Of a stretch of 64,000 nucleotides of DNA, positions 22,851 through 37,500 are shown piece after piece. Both the position numbers and the translations under genes were made by a program. The notes under the pieces were generated by a model. It was given only the letters and a program-made list of their open reading frames with translations. It did not search any database and was not told the DNA's origin. This DNA is from Aplysia californica (Eukaryota; Mollusca; Gastropoda; Aplysiida; Aplysiidae). The stretch covers positions 35,444 through 99,443 of the forward strand of contig NW_004797602.1 in the NCBI RefSeq assembly GCF_000002075.1. Reading direction: 5' to 3'. How positions within the stretch are numbered: position 1 is the stretch's first letter; each line of letters opens with the position of its first letter.

Positions 22851-23465
22851 AAACCCATACAATCTAATATGAAAGCATTATTATCAGCTCAGTTGGTGTC
22901 ATGCTGGGTGGTGTTGAGGATGACCCTGTTCCGAATCTCCAATGGTGTGTGTGGGCGTTAGTGAGCTTGGATTGTTTAAGGAGAATTCAAGGCTCTCTCC
23001 CTCTTTAACTCTGTCCTATCAAAGATGTAAGCCTACGTTGTAAACATTTAAGAGTATTTAGAATCAAAGGGTTGGTTAAAAAAATAAATACCATACTGTC
23101 TGTTCATACTGGGCATAGATCATGTTTATTTGTAGCTGCAGGTTCTGCCCCAAGTCAAATTTAGAGAATATTGAAAAAGATGTAAAACTCAGAATTACCG
23201 TACCATAAAACAAATTCTCAGAACAGCATCTTTAGATAGGTACAACAAATTCTCAAAACAGCTACATCTTTAGATGGGTACAGCAAGAAGTCCAATTAGC
23301 AGTCTGTGGATTCAGTATGGTTGAAATGAGCGTCCCTTATGGAACCAAAAAGTCCTGATATGTTTTCGTTTTTTAGTATAGCCTACTCAGATCTCAGATT
23401 GCTCTTTGTGTATCTTACAATACTTATGTTAGATTATTATGCGCATGTAGCACATACTCAAACGG

Positions 23466-23560
23466 ATGGTTGGAGTTTGGAGGGAACCACTGGTAGGTCC
23501 TTCTTTCCTTTTCCACTGGTGTTTCTGTTTTGCTTTTTTCCTTGCACTAACTTCATACCG
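23466..23560 (+). repeat. Dispersed short repeat, family 2
   Basis: GGTTGGAGTTTGGAGGGAAC and CCACTGGTAGGTCCTTCTTT, as in the other family 2 copies. Confidence 0.65.
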
Positions 23561-23660
23561 TAAACATTTCTGTGTCGATGCGTTTCAGATTATCTTTACT
23601 CAAACAAGCTCATACTCAAATATTACTTGTTCTTGCACCTCATGTCTGTCTGTATAAAGT

Positions 23661-23825
23661 AGGTGGTTGGCGGGTGTTCTGGTGTGACTTGCTCCTTCAT
23701 TCCTATCAAACACTTATCGTCCTTGTCTCTCCTCTTTTTTTACGTTTGTTACTCTCTTGCAACACCTCTAATTTTCAGCACTTATGTGACATAATTGTGT
23801 TGCAAGTGCCTTAAAAACACTAACA
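23661..23825 (+). repeat. Dispersed short repeat, family 1
   Basis: Full-length-looking copy starting GGTGGTTGGCGGGTGTTCTG and ending GTGCCTTAAAAACACTAAC. Confidence 0.8.
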
Positions 23826-24067
23826 CGAAAAATGTCTGTACGGAATAAAAGGTCTCGGTCATCGGTTGATGTACAACTATACAAGAAACCTGTTGTGTCC
23901 GTTATATATGTTGTCTGCATCTGCCACATTACCAAACATTACAAACCTATCCTGCCACAAGAACTCCCCTACAAAATTGTTGGTGTTAATAATAATACCT
24001 GAGCTCTACAATAGTGGCAATGCCAAAACTTTCATATGGTACTCCATTATTTTAGAATTGCACACCC

Positions 24068-24262
24068 TAGAGTCTATCGTGTAATGGTTAGAACTTATGA
24101 CTCTACGTTGTTGCACATAAAAGATTTGATTTCCATTCCCAAGTGGGAGATATTTTATCAAGTAGGCCTATCTTCATCTATCTCAGCACGGGCTGGCCTT
24201 GACAGGTAAGATCAAAGTAGCCCATCTAATAAATTGTCTAAATTGTTTCACGCGACAAAACA
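24068..24262 (+). repeat. tRNA-derived SINE
   Basis: The head GTGTAATGGTTAGAACTTAT with CATTCCCAAGTGGG leads into a body with GGCCTTGACAGGTAAGATC and a GTTTCACGCGACAAAACA end. Confidence 0.6.
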
Positions 24263-24687
24263 TTAACAGTTTTTTTGTTGTTGTTTTTTTTAACAATATC
24301 CCTATAAACCACAAACCATTCATGAGGAGACATCATTGCATAGAAATCTAAAACAAATGGTGCCAGAGTAACTTTTAAAAGTAACAATCGAATTGTTAGC
24401 TATTTGATCAAACAAAACGAATGAAATTATAACAGAAGGATAATTCTTTGCATAAATATATACTAAATTTATTCATAAATATATATTATATACATATGAG
24501 ATATTTACATGTCATCATAACTATTACCTCCGCAGGTACAACAATATATGTTCACTTAATAATTGTCTCTTTTTCATTCTCTCTACTTTTACATGTTCTT
24601 TTTCCCAGCCAATCATCCAATCAGAACTTAGCACATATATCTGCAATTACTCAAACATGCATACACACAAAGGCACAACTCAGATCT

Positions 24688-24693
24688 TTTATT
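24688..24693 (-). promoter_or_regulatory. Candidate TMEM17 polyadenylation signal
   Basis: AATAAA on the minus strand about 660 bp beyond the TMEM17 stop; another lies at 24468-24473. No nearer canonical signal was seen. Weak, positional. Confidence 0.3.
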
Positions 24694-25350
24694 TGCAGCT
24701 AGCTGTGGAGCAACAGAAAGGGCATGTTCTGAACTTACATGTAACTGCATGACCTCAATGTTGCACAATACTATGACAGTCGACTCCACTTGTGTTGAGC
24801 TCACTTGAGTTGATTATCGGTTAAGTTGATCTTTTCCTTGGGTCTCAGCACCTCTTCTTCTCTAGTCGACTATATAATATAGGCCTAATTAGACAAACAT
24901 TTCTATGCCAAGGGTGTCAGGCAACGCATTTTATCATGGGAGGTTAGGTTAGAGAGCATAACTAAATCAGTATACTTGTCTCCACTACCAGCAGCACTAC
25001 CTCCAAGATCCGTGATGAGAATGTTCACTCTGCAGAATGCTTTCAAAGAAACCCGTTGGACTTCCTGAATCTTGCTCACGTTTTCCAAACATTCACTTGA
25101 TAGAAAAGAACCCATTCTTTTCATTCACTTGGTGTATCATGTATGCACTTTAGAGTAAAATTATTACAATCTCAATCTTAGAGGTGGGTAAATTTTTTCT
25201 CAGAAAGCATAATTTGGAGGTACAATACAGACCAAACTGCAAGACACAACGGTAGGTCACTAAGGTGATTTATAAGTAGGCCTACCGAAGAAAAGCAGAA
25301 CCAAGCAATTTCTAAGGAAAAAGACTGATGAGGATATATGGGTGGTGATG

Positions 25351-25499
25351 TTAGCTTGTATAACGAGACTCTGGGAAATAATCGCCACTGTCATCCATGT
25401 TTTCCAAATCTGAGAACTGCTGCAAGTGATACTTGGTTACCTGGAAGAATAAAAGAAGGAAAATAAATTAGAGAAATTATTTTTTTAAAAAATAAAAAA

Positions 25500-25581
<82 letters not shown>

Positions 25582-28500
25582 CGCATCAGATATTATGTTT
25601 GTCATTTAACTCTTCATGTCCGGTGAGCCATTGGGAGCGGCTCGGCGTGAAGTGAGTTTGGCCGCTGACAAGGGCTTGCTACACTAGCCTTCATTAAATA
25701 CACGCGAAAGTAGTATTTCACGACATCAACCGAAATTATGGTCGTAAATGCCGAAAATAGGTCTTTTTCTGTTTGTACTTTCATTTTGTAGTGTTTGTGC
25801 GGGTGCGTATGCTAGATTTGATGGCTTGTTTCCAAACAGCTGATTTTCTGTGTCTAATTTGTTTGTGTTGGTTAGGGAGATTATCGTTGCTGAAGATTGC
25901 TCCTGAAATAATTATAGTGACAGTTTTCTTGTTTCGATTATACTGAGACAAATTTTCATTCCATTTGAATATTATAAATCTAGATCTAGATGTTGGTTCT
26001 TGTTGAGGCTCTATTCAGGTTAGTTCATCGTAGTGTGTAGGCCTATTCTATGTGAATGTGACTTTTTTATGCGTTTATTGTACACCTCAGCTTACACCTG
26101 GAAACTTCAAAGAATTACTCAAAATTTTGGTGTATTTCAAAAGGATGGGCTTCAAAGTAGCTACAGCCACCATAGATGTAATCCTAGAATGTTTATCAAC
26201 ATTTTTGCTTCTTTTACTTTGGCTCTGTGTTCAAGTTTTATAAAGTTACACCCATATTTGTGTGAACAATGTTATGTAATATAGCAACTTTTTTGTGCTA
26301 TGGCCCTTTACTTCAATAGTCTATATTTATTCTTCCATAAAAGCATCTAAAAAAATGAAGATCAATAAAAGCAACTTTCATTTCTGAACACAAACATACC
26401 AAAAGTTTTGATGTGGGCCTAGCAGACTGAAAGTTATACTTTTGTAACCCACCATTCTGCTGTATAGGATCAGTCCCTGGGAGGCTTCGGTCAGGATCAG
26501 AACGAAAATCTTCTACGGACATGAAGAGTTAATAACATTTTACTTGGTTCAGGCTGTCCAACTTTTCATATATGGCATTTTGAACACAAAATGCTATGAC
26601 AAGTATGTGGTCTGCAACAGTTAAGCTTTTTGCAGGAGCATGCAGGACACATGGGTTCGATTCCTGCGTGGGGAGGAGTCTCCATCTGTCCCCTGTGATG
26701 TGATCTACCACAGGCAGGGATGCAACAGCCTGCACTGAGATTATCTAGATTTTGTTGTTGTGGAGATAACAGAGTTACAACCAAAATTATCAGGTGCTTG
26801 TCCAACTTCTCATCTGAAATTTTCATACAAAATGTCAAGATCAGTTAGCAGACAGCTTGTTCAGCATTCTTCAATGCCGCTAACACATGCTAGCCTTAGC
26901 CTTCAAACAATAGCTACAGTAATCCATTCAACAAACCAAGGCAGGCAGACAGAAACAACTGAGAGAAAGAAAAATAGTACGACCGACAAGTGGCATCCTT
27001 CTACAATCACTCACATTTTTAGAGCACAGAAAAAATGTAAAACATGTAAAAGAAACAACAAGGGGAAGTAAAAAAAGGAGGACCTACTGTAGTGCCTTCC
27101 AACCAGCCAAATTACTTAACCCTAGAAGCGCTCAGCGTTTCACCGGAAGTAACCCGCCAAAAATGCCCCGCCGCCACGGCCGATCAGTTGTAAACATGGG
27201 GGTTTGGCGGGGGGGGAAACAGCTGAGATACCCGAAATGTATACCTGCTACTGAAAAATGACCATTTACGGCTCAACAGATGATAAAAAGCATATATATA
27301 AAAGCATATATTTTCTTTAAGCTGATAGAATGAGCCATTCAAAAATGATCAGCCATCAAACAAATACAAACAATGCCGAGAACGCGATAGACTCAACAAT
27401 TAGTACATCAGCACGGCGAAACAAGTGATAACACATAGCGTGTAGTCGCTCAGCGGGACCGCGTCACTTTATCGATCGATATTTCGGCCAAGAGACGCTC
27501 TACGAGGTCAAGATAACTTGCAAAGTCATTGGTCACTATTTATAACTTTGGCCTGTAATTGACTACGTCATTTTCCATATAAGGAACACTGGAATTTTCC
27601 ATTGAAAAGGGTCAGCGTCTATGCCCTTTATATAGGGCCTGCGCGCTTCCCGGTCGAAGTAGGTCAGCCCTATATATAGGGCGTGCGCGCTTCCCGGGTA
27701 GCCCGGCTCACGCCCTTTATATAGGGCCTGCGCGCTTCCAGGGTTAATGCAAACCTGTGAAGACATCTTACCTGATAATTCACCATTGCCCGAATGGCAA
27801 AATACCCGATGACGACCTCAAAGAGGACAAAAATACCCATGATGAGATGTAACGCCCTCTCCATGGGAAGCAGAATGGCGCTGTCGTTGATGTTGAGGAG
27901 TAGGATGAGGGGAGTGCTCAACAGCAGGGTGAGGAGCCAGCTACCAGCCAGTTCAGGAACCTGCCGAGAGGCAAGCCCAAAGTCAGTCATGGTCTTGTTT
28001 GTTCGAATAAAAAGAGAAAGGAGCACATCGACATAATATCAGCCATTTAATTTATATAAAGAGAAGCGTATCAATACGACAGCAGAAATTTTGTTTGTTT
28101 GAGTAAATTGAAGCTATAACAGTCATTTAACCCTTCCAGGCCCATTCTCGTATATTTTCAGCAGCCTTGTACCTCCCACCACCCCAAGAGCGTATATTCT
28201 CAGTTTCGGGGGTACCGAATTTGAGCATTTTTCTAAATTAGCGAATTTAATTAAACTTTAATTTTCATAATATTTGTTTATATATGCTACCTTTAACTCA
28301 CTGAGCACAGCTCCCGCAGCATATGTGGTCAGGAAAAATTCGCGTCGGGGACCGCGCGACCGCAGCGTATGCGGGTTCAACTATAATTGACTATAAAGTA
28401 AACCCAGCAGTTTAAAAATGCTTGCAAATAGCCCCAGTGGTTTCAACAGGACATCGACAAGCTAGTTCTTTATGCTAGAGAGCAGCCTTAGAAACAAGGC

Positions 28501-31500
28501 TGAGAAGCGCCAACAACGAAAGGAAAACAGTGGAAATACAGAGCTTCGATCTACGACACTGACATGCAAGTTCGGCGACAGAATCTGAGCTTCAAACATA
28601 TAGTATGATTTAGGAAGAATTAGCCATGAAAGAAACAGCATGAAGACAACCTTGAGACCATCTTAAGCTAAATGACCGTCTGCATAGACGAAAAGAGTCG
28701 CCACTTTTAGTGCGAATAAACGGATTATTTGTCCAACAGACTGAACAATTGAAAGTAAGGAACTTCCGCGCAGTTTGTTGTTGTTTCTCGTATGCGAAGC
28801 ATGGCACGGCGAGTTGTGTCGAGGTTTATTGAAACTCTCGATAATTTTGGAGAAGATTTAAGTGACAGTGAAGTATCACATAGATAACTTCATAAATCAA
28901 AATGTGAATTCGCCTAGTACTAGTAGTGATGAAGATGACTGAGAAAATGACATTAGATCTAGGTCTAGACCAATATCGTCTATCGATCGTGAATCTGAAA
29001 CATCAGCGAGTACGCAGCCTGGTCCAGCTGGGGTTGATGATAAATCTAGCCCAAGTACTAAACTCAAATCAGCCCTCAAAGTGGAGAAGATATATAATGT
29101 ACCCAGACCTGGGACATCTATTGACAGATCTAGATCTAGTCTTAGCACTAGCAACACTGACAATGAAAACACTTCTCAGCCTGTCACCGTGGAAGATTTA
29201 GATCTATATTTATATTTTTTTTCCTTTTTCAAAATTAATTATCATTTACATTTTTATGCTACTTCACTGTACACACTCATGCTTCATTCTCCTACACACA
29301 AACACACACTGCCACAACCATTTTGTATAAGTTTATTAGATTTCTGCTTTGTCACATCACTTCCTTTTTTTTTTTCAAATCTTTTTTTCTTGGGCAAATT
29401 TGTCCCAACTTTCTGTCCCATACATTTTTTATCGTTCATTCTTCACAAAATGTGTTTATTGTGTCTGTTGAACCCGTACCCGCACAGAAAATTTCAAAGA
29501 AATAGCACATCATTTCAATTTTTAAATGAATTTTCAAAAAGTGGGGGAAATTGGTGGTCACCTAGGGCTTGGAGTTGGAGGCAAATTGAGGCGTGGTGCT
29601 CAGTGAGTTAAACATTGTTAATGTTATTATGTACCTCATTACAAAGATAATACATCACTTTTTAGAGAGCACACCTCTTTTTCTACTGTATTGGCTGGGA
29701 CTGGGGTTAGGGAGTGCACAAAAATGGCTGGAGCCGGAAGGGTTAATTAGAGCAAAGATATGCACATCAACACAATAATGGTCACTTGGTGTGCACAACA
29801 AAAAGGAAAAAAACCAGACAGAAACAATAGGGAGAAAGACAAAAAGTATGTAGTAGCACCCTCCAACCACCCAAATATCAAGGAGCTGACAAACCAGACA
29901 CATTTTTCAAACAGCGTTTTATAATTAACTAAAATTTCTTAAAGTTAAAGAGAGCACAAGCTAAGCAGTATCTGAATCAGATCACAAGTCCCTCAATCAT
30001 TTTTTAGTTCCACTCGATACCCAAAAATTAAAACGACTCGCATTTATTCATTTGTCAGCTCATCTTAAAGTGAGCACTGTAACTTGGGGGTATTCTCATA
30101 TTATATGACTAAAAGAGACAACTAAACAGTATCTATGAATTCTAGAACATTTCAACCGCTTAGGGAAAGATTAAGAAGTAAGATTGCGATTTATGTCATT
30201 TTGAAGACTGGCGTATGTTGGAGTCATACACTGAGAAGTCAATTTGTTGCAAGTGATAAATGTTCAAAGTCCCTCCTCAACACAATTAGTATTACAGTAT
30301 TAGGTTCATTTGAAGACCAGCTGCTTTGACCCAGCCTGTCATGGCCAACTTCAGCAGAGAGGGATAAAACATCTAAACAGACAGACATGATAGATACTCA
30401 ATAAAGTTTCTCCCCATCTGGGAACTGAATTCGCATCTTCTTTGAGCAACGACAATGAGTGTATCCATTTCTCTGCAGACACTGGCAAATTCTTGACAAT
30501 CCATGGAAATGAAAATAACAAACAAATGTGAGGCATGCTGACATAATAAGTCGCATCTCACAATCCAAGAAAGAAGATATCAGTCAAAAATCAACAGTGA
30601 GAACAAATTTATAGAATTTCAATTGATGCCATTTTCTTTTAATTTAACATGTCTTTTATTATTTCATACTTAGAAATTGTACAAAATTCACCTATAAATT
30701 TGACGGATCAATTCCCATAGACCTAAATTCCGAGAAGTAACTTATTTTGTTAGCACTCCTCAGAAATGAGTAGCATCATCCAGCGAGCGAAACTTACCCT
30801 TTCCATTAGATTTCCTAAATAGCCAAGATAAAGCCGTACAATTTCGATGATGAAATACACAATATAGACCGCAGCCAGCACAATCCGGTACAAGTCATCC
30901 AAATACTCCCACTGTGGAATGAAGACCACAACAAGAGAAGCTAACGGATTAGAAAGTAAGAAAATGAAAAATCGTCTCTTATTGTTTGAGGGTTTTTTTA
31001 AAACGCATAAACACAATAAGTCATATGTCCTTCTATAATTGTGACAAGCAGGTTATCCATCTACAGTGGAACTCGGATTCAACGAGGTCGTTGGGCCTGA
31101 CCTAAAATCTCGTTGAATCCGAGTGGTCGTTATAGCAAACACGAGGTTTTGTGTAGATAATTACAGGCACTGAGCAAGTAATGTACAAGAGAAGTCACAA
31201 GTAGTGCCTGAAATGCCTGCATATTATGAGCTGTGTAAAAAAAGACCGATTCGTTCAAATACACACGCCTGTGTCATCTCGATTGTTTACCAAAAAGTTG
31301 TGTTGCTGTGTAGAGCCTAGCATACGGCAACTTGATTCCATAGACCAGCGCACAATTCAGTATGTAGATCTACGTCAAGACTAGCTTATTTTTATAATAT
31401 TATTATTGTAACAATGATCAGTTGCCGAGGGGAAAAAAGATTATGACCCGTTTGCATATATATGCGAGGTTCAACGCCCGGACCGCTAGTGCCTGCCCCC

Positions 31501-34500
31501 CCCTTTCCACGACACACACACACACACACACACACACACAACCACATGTGTGCAGGCCGCCCATCCGACCCCGACACACGCCAGAGTAGACAAGTGCGCT
31601 CGCGTGCCAACAACACATGTGTTGGTATTTAAAAAGGCCGCTGACTGGTCGCATGCAATCAGCCATGTGAATAATGGTTCACGATGCAGGTGCAATGGAT
31701 GGTTTCCGGGAATAGATAAAGTTTGTTCTGGGAGAAAAATTAGCTGAAGTCACGTCTGCGGGGGCTGTTCCCCCTGGAGGCGACCTCGTTGAATCCCAGC
31801 TCGATGATTTAAATGCTCGTTGAATCCGGGTCACTTTTATTGATTTTAAAGAAGAAAAAAAACGGGGAATCTATCTCATCTCGTTGAATCCGAGTTCCAC
31901 TGTATTTGATCAAATTAAGAAATAATTTATTTGCTCTAGAGAATCAAAAATATAAAATTACATTAGGTAGCAAAATGAACTTTCAGCATGTCATTCACTC
32001 GTCAGGACCGTTTTACAAGACTAGTTATTGTGTACTTTTTAAAGGTTAGAGTTAGAAGCTGGTGTGTGTGTGTGTGTGTTTTTTGCCCTGTAAGGAAAGG
32101 AGGGAGGATTGGAAAAAAGAGGTGCAGATGAATCTCCAAACTTAGATTTATAGGGGGTGCCCATTAGTGCAATCGGGGTCGGGTCGTAAGGTCTGGTTGT
32201 TTTCTGGTGGTTTCAGTGCACACTACAACCCCGCCACGATTGTACCCAACGACCTGGAAGTTAAAGTAGAGAAACCTTTAACCTCAATAGCTTCCAGGGC
32301 TTCTTTCCGCAGTTCTCTGTTGCAGTGCTGCTGCAGCCTGGAATCCCATAAATGAACATGGGTTACATCGATAACTTTCAATTATCAAAGATCGTTCATA
32401 ACACGATAGTGATAGGCTAGTTCACTTGGCCCAAAAAAGTGTCAGTGGAAGTCCGTGCATTGGTTCAGATGGCGCTGCAGTCTTTGTTTTGAAGCTCTCT
32501 TTCGTTTTTCCAGAAGAAGAAGAGGAATAGCACAGTTTGTCAATTTCGCTTTTATTATTTTTCACATAAGTAGGGTAACTCTGTTCGCAAAGTCCACACT
32601 TTTTTTAGGAGGGCGCAACCAGATTTTGAGGACCTTTTTTAATTCACTCAAAGAGAGGAGAGAACTATCTTGTTATTACAATCTTTGCTATTATCTTTTC
32701 TAGCTTTAAGTCAAAGGACTCCATTGTTGTCAACTGTTGATGGTATTTCTGCGCGGAAAAGCTTTACCTTGACATCTCAGTGTCAAACGCGTTTGTTTTT
32801 TGAGGTCACGGACCATGTCGATCGGTTTGTGCCACGATGACCGCTTTGCGCCCTCAATTTGGCTAGTCCCGACTACCAAATCGACCCGATCGCTTTAGTG
32901 GGCACCCCCTATTAGAGAAAGGACAGACATTAATCAGGCTAGAAAGCTGGTGTACTTAGTGGAAGAGGGACATAAATACTTCCTCTTAAGTGTACCTATG
33001 CATTCAGTGAATGGTGTCAGGACTTAACAGAAATAGGGATCTAATAAAGAAAATTAAAAAAAAAATTAAATGTGATACTGGTATACAAAAAAGAGAAATG
33101 ACGAAGTTAAAAAAAAACCCCACTTACCTTAAGCTCTAAAATGACTAAACTTCCAATGAGCCACAATGGAAAGAAGAAACAGTTGAAATACAGAGCCATT
33201 TGAAGAGGAAGGTTTGTGACATACTCATGACCTGAAATGGAATTATGTAAAACTTTGTTTACATTTTAACTCGCAAAATATTAAAAAATATATAACATTA
33301 GATTTAGAAATATTTTCAAGTGGAAAACTTTAGTGTTAATTCTTACAATGCAAGACATTTCAACTTTTTTTGAGGGGTAAGGCCTCTACCGCACAATGAC
33401 AGTTCGTCCCACGACAGACCCGTCTGGAGTTTGAAACCTTTGAATTAGAGTGTAGAGTCCCGAGCAGTTGTGAATTGCTACAAAATTGGTGGGACAGGAC
33501 TATCCCAGTCCCGGGTTAATATCATCTGTAATTATAGAGAAATATAGCTGCCTACCGCATTACGACAAAACTGTCCCAGGCTTGGAGGCGCCTGCTGTCA
33601 AGATCGTGGCGCCTGCGTGTTGTGACGTATAATCACTTAAAAATTTGCCGCCCCGCGGTATTAAACTTGGGGCACAAAATTTTAAAAATAATTATCGCAT
33701 CTCAAAACCGATTTCATATCCGGAATCAGCCTCTCAAAATAAGCAAGATGGCTCTAGAGGAACCTGATTTGAAGCAATACTATGTAAACTTTAGCAAATA
33801 GTTTAATTCTTTAAATTTATCGTCAATGGTGAAGTTATGTATCATGGTCACCTGCTGCGTTTAGCAGATCAAAGCTTCTACACACAACACGGTGCAGTAG
33901 GCCCACATGGTCGTGTTTTGCATCTCGATTCTCAACTTTATTGTCAGCTGCAGTTGCTTGATGATTTCTAAACAGCCTATTCTCATTAAAATGGATGTTG
34001 ATCTAAATTGGATAGAAAACTTTATTTGTGCAATGGAAAGTAAACCATATTTGTACAACAAGGCTGATGTTGGTTATAGCAATCGAGACATAGAAGATAA
34101 GATGCAATCTAGATCTAGTTCTAGGCCTAGTACGGGCCGAATGGTGAAACACACACGCACACAAAAAATGTGATTCAACTTCGTAATCGGACATTAAATT
34201 GCGTTCCCTGCGTGAGTATTGTTAATTTTGGGTCGCTGATCACGAAAATCATATTATTTTTTTTAATTTGGACAATATTTAGGAAATTTTCGGAATGCAT
34301 TTTTAACTCCGCCTTAGGCAACAACAAAGAAGCCGCCTTAGGCGCCAGATCAGTCCTGTCCTAGTGCGGTATCTGCTTTGACACAAAAAAAATAGACGGT
34401 GGGACAGGACAATCCTGTCCGAGACAAGAATGTCGTACTGCGGTCGTAGCCTAAGTGTTTTACAGCGTTTGCAACTGCATAAGGTCATATGAGTGCGCGG

Positions 34501-37500
34501 GACACATTAAATATTTTCAGTTGATAAGACATTTTGAATTTTGCTCGGGTGGGGGCCGAAGCCTACTCTTATCGATTTTGGACCACTAAGGGATCTTTAA
34601 CATGCCCAACTCGCACACGCAACCTCCGAGATTTTTTGCCTTTATCCGAGAAGGCTAGGTGTTACTACTGTTAGATCTTCCCTACTTTAAGATCAGGGGT
34701 GTGGCCGAACTACAACAGTTCGAAGGAACCAAGGAGTAGCAGTAGAAAGGCTGCAGAAAGAGTCAGGAGCCCGGTGGTGGGGGCAAAGGAGGTGAAGGGG
34801 TGGGAGCAGAAGGTGGAGATGAAAGCAGACTACAGAACATTATTAGAGAGCGGGAAAGGATGTGAAAGGAGAACATTTTAGAGAAAAACATTTTTCGTCC
34901 CTTTACAGCTCAAATCCGGGACCTATTGATTTTATTGAACGAGAGGCAAACACCTTAACCTACAGACCACGAGAGCAACCTTTTTCAGCTGTATAAAAGT
35001 TACCAAGAAAACATCTCTTCAACACGCTGCAAAGATGACCAAACTCAGAAGACTTGGGCCAAATTCAAACTGAACAGCATTGGCATTCCTTACTCAGGTT
35101 CTTGTACTTATAATAAAACAGTGTAAATATATGCGCCAACAAATATATATCTAAATTATGATAAAAGAAATGCATGACCCCAGCCTGAATCTAGATAAAA
35201 TATTAAATTTGAAGACGCAGGGCTGCCTTCCCCAAAGTTCTCTTTTCAGGTAAATTCATGATCAGTCTCAGGTATTTTGGCTCAAAATCAGGAAGTACAA
35301 ATAGTAGGCCTACAAAGACAAAAAAGAAAAGGGAAAAAGATCGTTGCGCCTGTACATGTAGTTACCATCGAGCGGAGCATGCTGTTCGTGATATTGGGTA
35401 ATTATATTTTGAAAATATGTGTGTGAATGCACAATAGTCAATGTGTGTGTTTGTGTGTGTGTGTGTACATGTGTGTGAGTGTGAGAGACAGAGAGAGAGA
35501 GACAGACAGTTTTGCTCTGATACCAATGTTCTTACTACTTCTACATTCACAGTTCAGTTTTCTTGATAAATGTTCCGATTTTCCAGCTGCAACAAAAACC
35601 CAAAGATAGACAGAAAAAATAAAAGGAGGATGACTACCAGATTTTAGCTAATTTATATGAGGAAATTTATTGCCGACGGAACCGCACTGTGGAAAAATGG
35701 TTGAGCAGGTGAAAAGCGCAATCTGGCAATTTCTAATACAATTTATTGCAGAGAGTTACCATAAATATCTCAGAAGTTACGGAGGCAAACTGATACAGTG
35801 GAACTCGGATTCAACGAGGTCGCCGGTCCTGAACTAAAATCTCGTTGAATCCGAGTGTTCGTTATAGCAAACAAAAGGTTTTGTGTAGATAATTACAGGC
35901 ACTGAGCAAGTAATTAACAATTGGTGCTGCCTGAAATGCCTGCATATTATGAACTGTGCCAAAAAAAAAAAGACCAATCAGTTCGAATGCACGCCTGTGT
36001 CGTCTTGATTGTTTGCCAAAATGTTGTGCTGCTGTGTAGAGCCTAGCATACGGCAACTTTTCATTCCATAGACCAGCGCATAATTCATTACGTAGATCTA
36101 TGTCAAGACTAGCTTATCATTGTAATATTGATCAGTTGCCGGGGGGGGGTGTCGAATGACTGTGACTCGTTTGTATCTCTGCGACGTTCCACCTCGGAAC
36201 CGCTGGTGCCCCCACCCCCCTCTCCAACACACGCACACTACACACAGTCACACATGTACAAGCCGTCCATCCGACCCCGACATGCGCTAGGCCTAGAGTA
36301 GACACGTGTGTGAGCCAACAACGTTGTGTTGGTATTAAAAAAGGCCACTGATTGGTCGCATGCAATTGGCTGAGTGAATAATGGTTCATGATGCAGAAGC
36401 AATGGATGGTTTCCGGAAATAGATAAAGTTCGTTCTGGGAGAAAAATGAGCGAAGCCACGTCTGCAGGGGCTGTTCACCCTGGAATCGACCTCGTTGAAT
36501 CCGAGATCGCTGATTTAAGTGCTCGTTGAATCTGGGTTATTTTTTTTACTGATTTTAAAGAAGAAAAAGAACGGGGAATCCATCTCCTCTCGTTGAATCC
36601 GAGTTCTCGTTGAATCCGAGTTCCACTGTAGAATGCCAATTAGCTAATAGATCTACCATCTCTCTCTCTTTTTCTTTAACGCAAGGAGTTGATATGATGC
36701 AGCAAATATGGAACTTTCGGAGTGTACGATTTTGGCAAAAACTGGGAAGATTTGAAACAGTGTAGAACAGGCTTTTTCTCTTTTAAAATACTCTCGGCAC
36801 CAATCGCAAATCCAGTAGTTTTGATACCCTTATCGGTATGCCGTAGAACAGGTCCAAAATCGGTAACTACCTGAAAAATTGGTAGATTTAGGCAGCCCCA
36901 AAACACCTGTCACAAAAATGAAGTCGACATTGGGCTCTCTGGGCTTAGAGGTTAAGGTATTCACCTCTCATTCGAAAATCCCGGCTTCGAATCCGGGTAG
37001 CGACCGAAAAATTTTCTTCTTTAATATTGTCTCCTTTCCCATTCCTTCCTGCTCTCTAGCAATGTTATGTATCTGCTTTCATCTCCACTTTCTGCCCCNN
37101 NNNNNNNNNNNNNNNNNNNNNNNNNNNNNNNNNNNNNNNNNNNNNNNNNNNNNNNNNNNNNNNNNNNNNNNNNNNNNNNNNNNNNNNNNNNNNNNNNNGG
37201 TCCCCTCCTTTGCCCCCTCCTCTGGGCTCCTGGCTCTTTCTGCAGCCTTTCTACTGCTACTCCTTAGCTCCTTTTTACTGCCGTCTTTCAGCCACACCCC
37301 TGATCTTCTGGTAGGAAAGATCTCCCACCTAGCCTTCTCGGACAAGGGTGAAAAATCTCAGAGTTCCCATGAGCAAGTTGAATACGTTAAAGATCCCTTA
37401 GTGGTCTAAAATCGATAAGAGTAGGCTTCGGCCTTCAAAATTTCCTACAGACTGAAAAATGTTTAACTCTTTCCAGACGTATCACGGATATATCAGCGCG

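Noticed and set aside
24903-25124. 73-residue minus-strand frame just past the TMEM17 stop
   Set aside because: No family resemblance; most likely 3' UTR or intergenic sequence.
33861-34194. Short frames on both strands within the Harbinger-like element
   Set aside because: They do not resemble Harbinger transposase or Myb proteins and lie inside a non-autonomous element.
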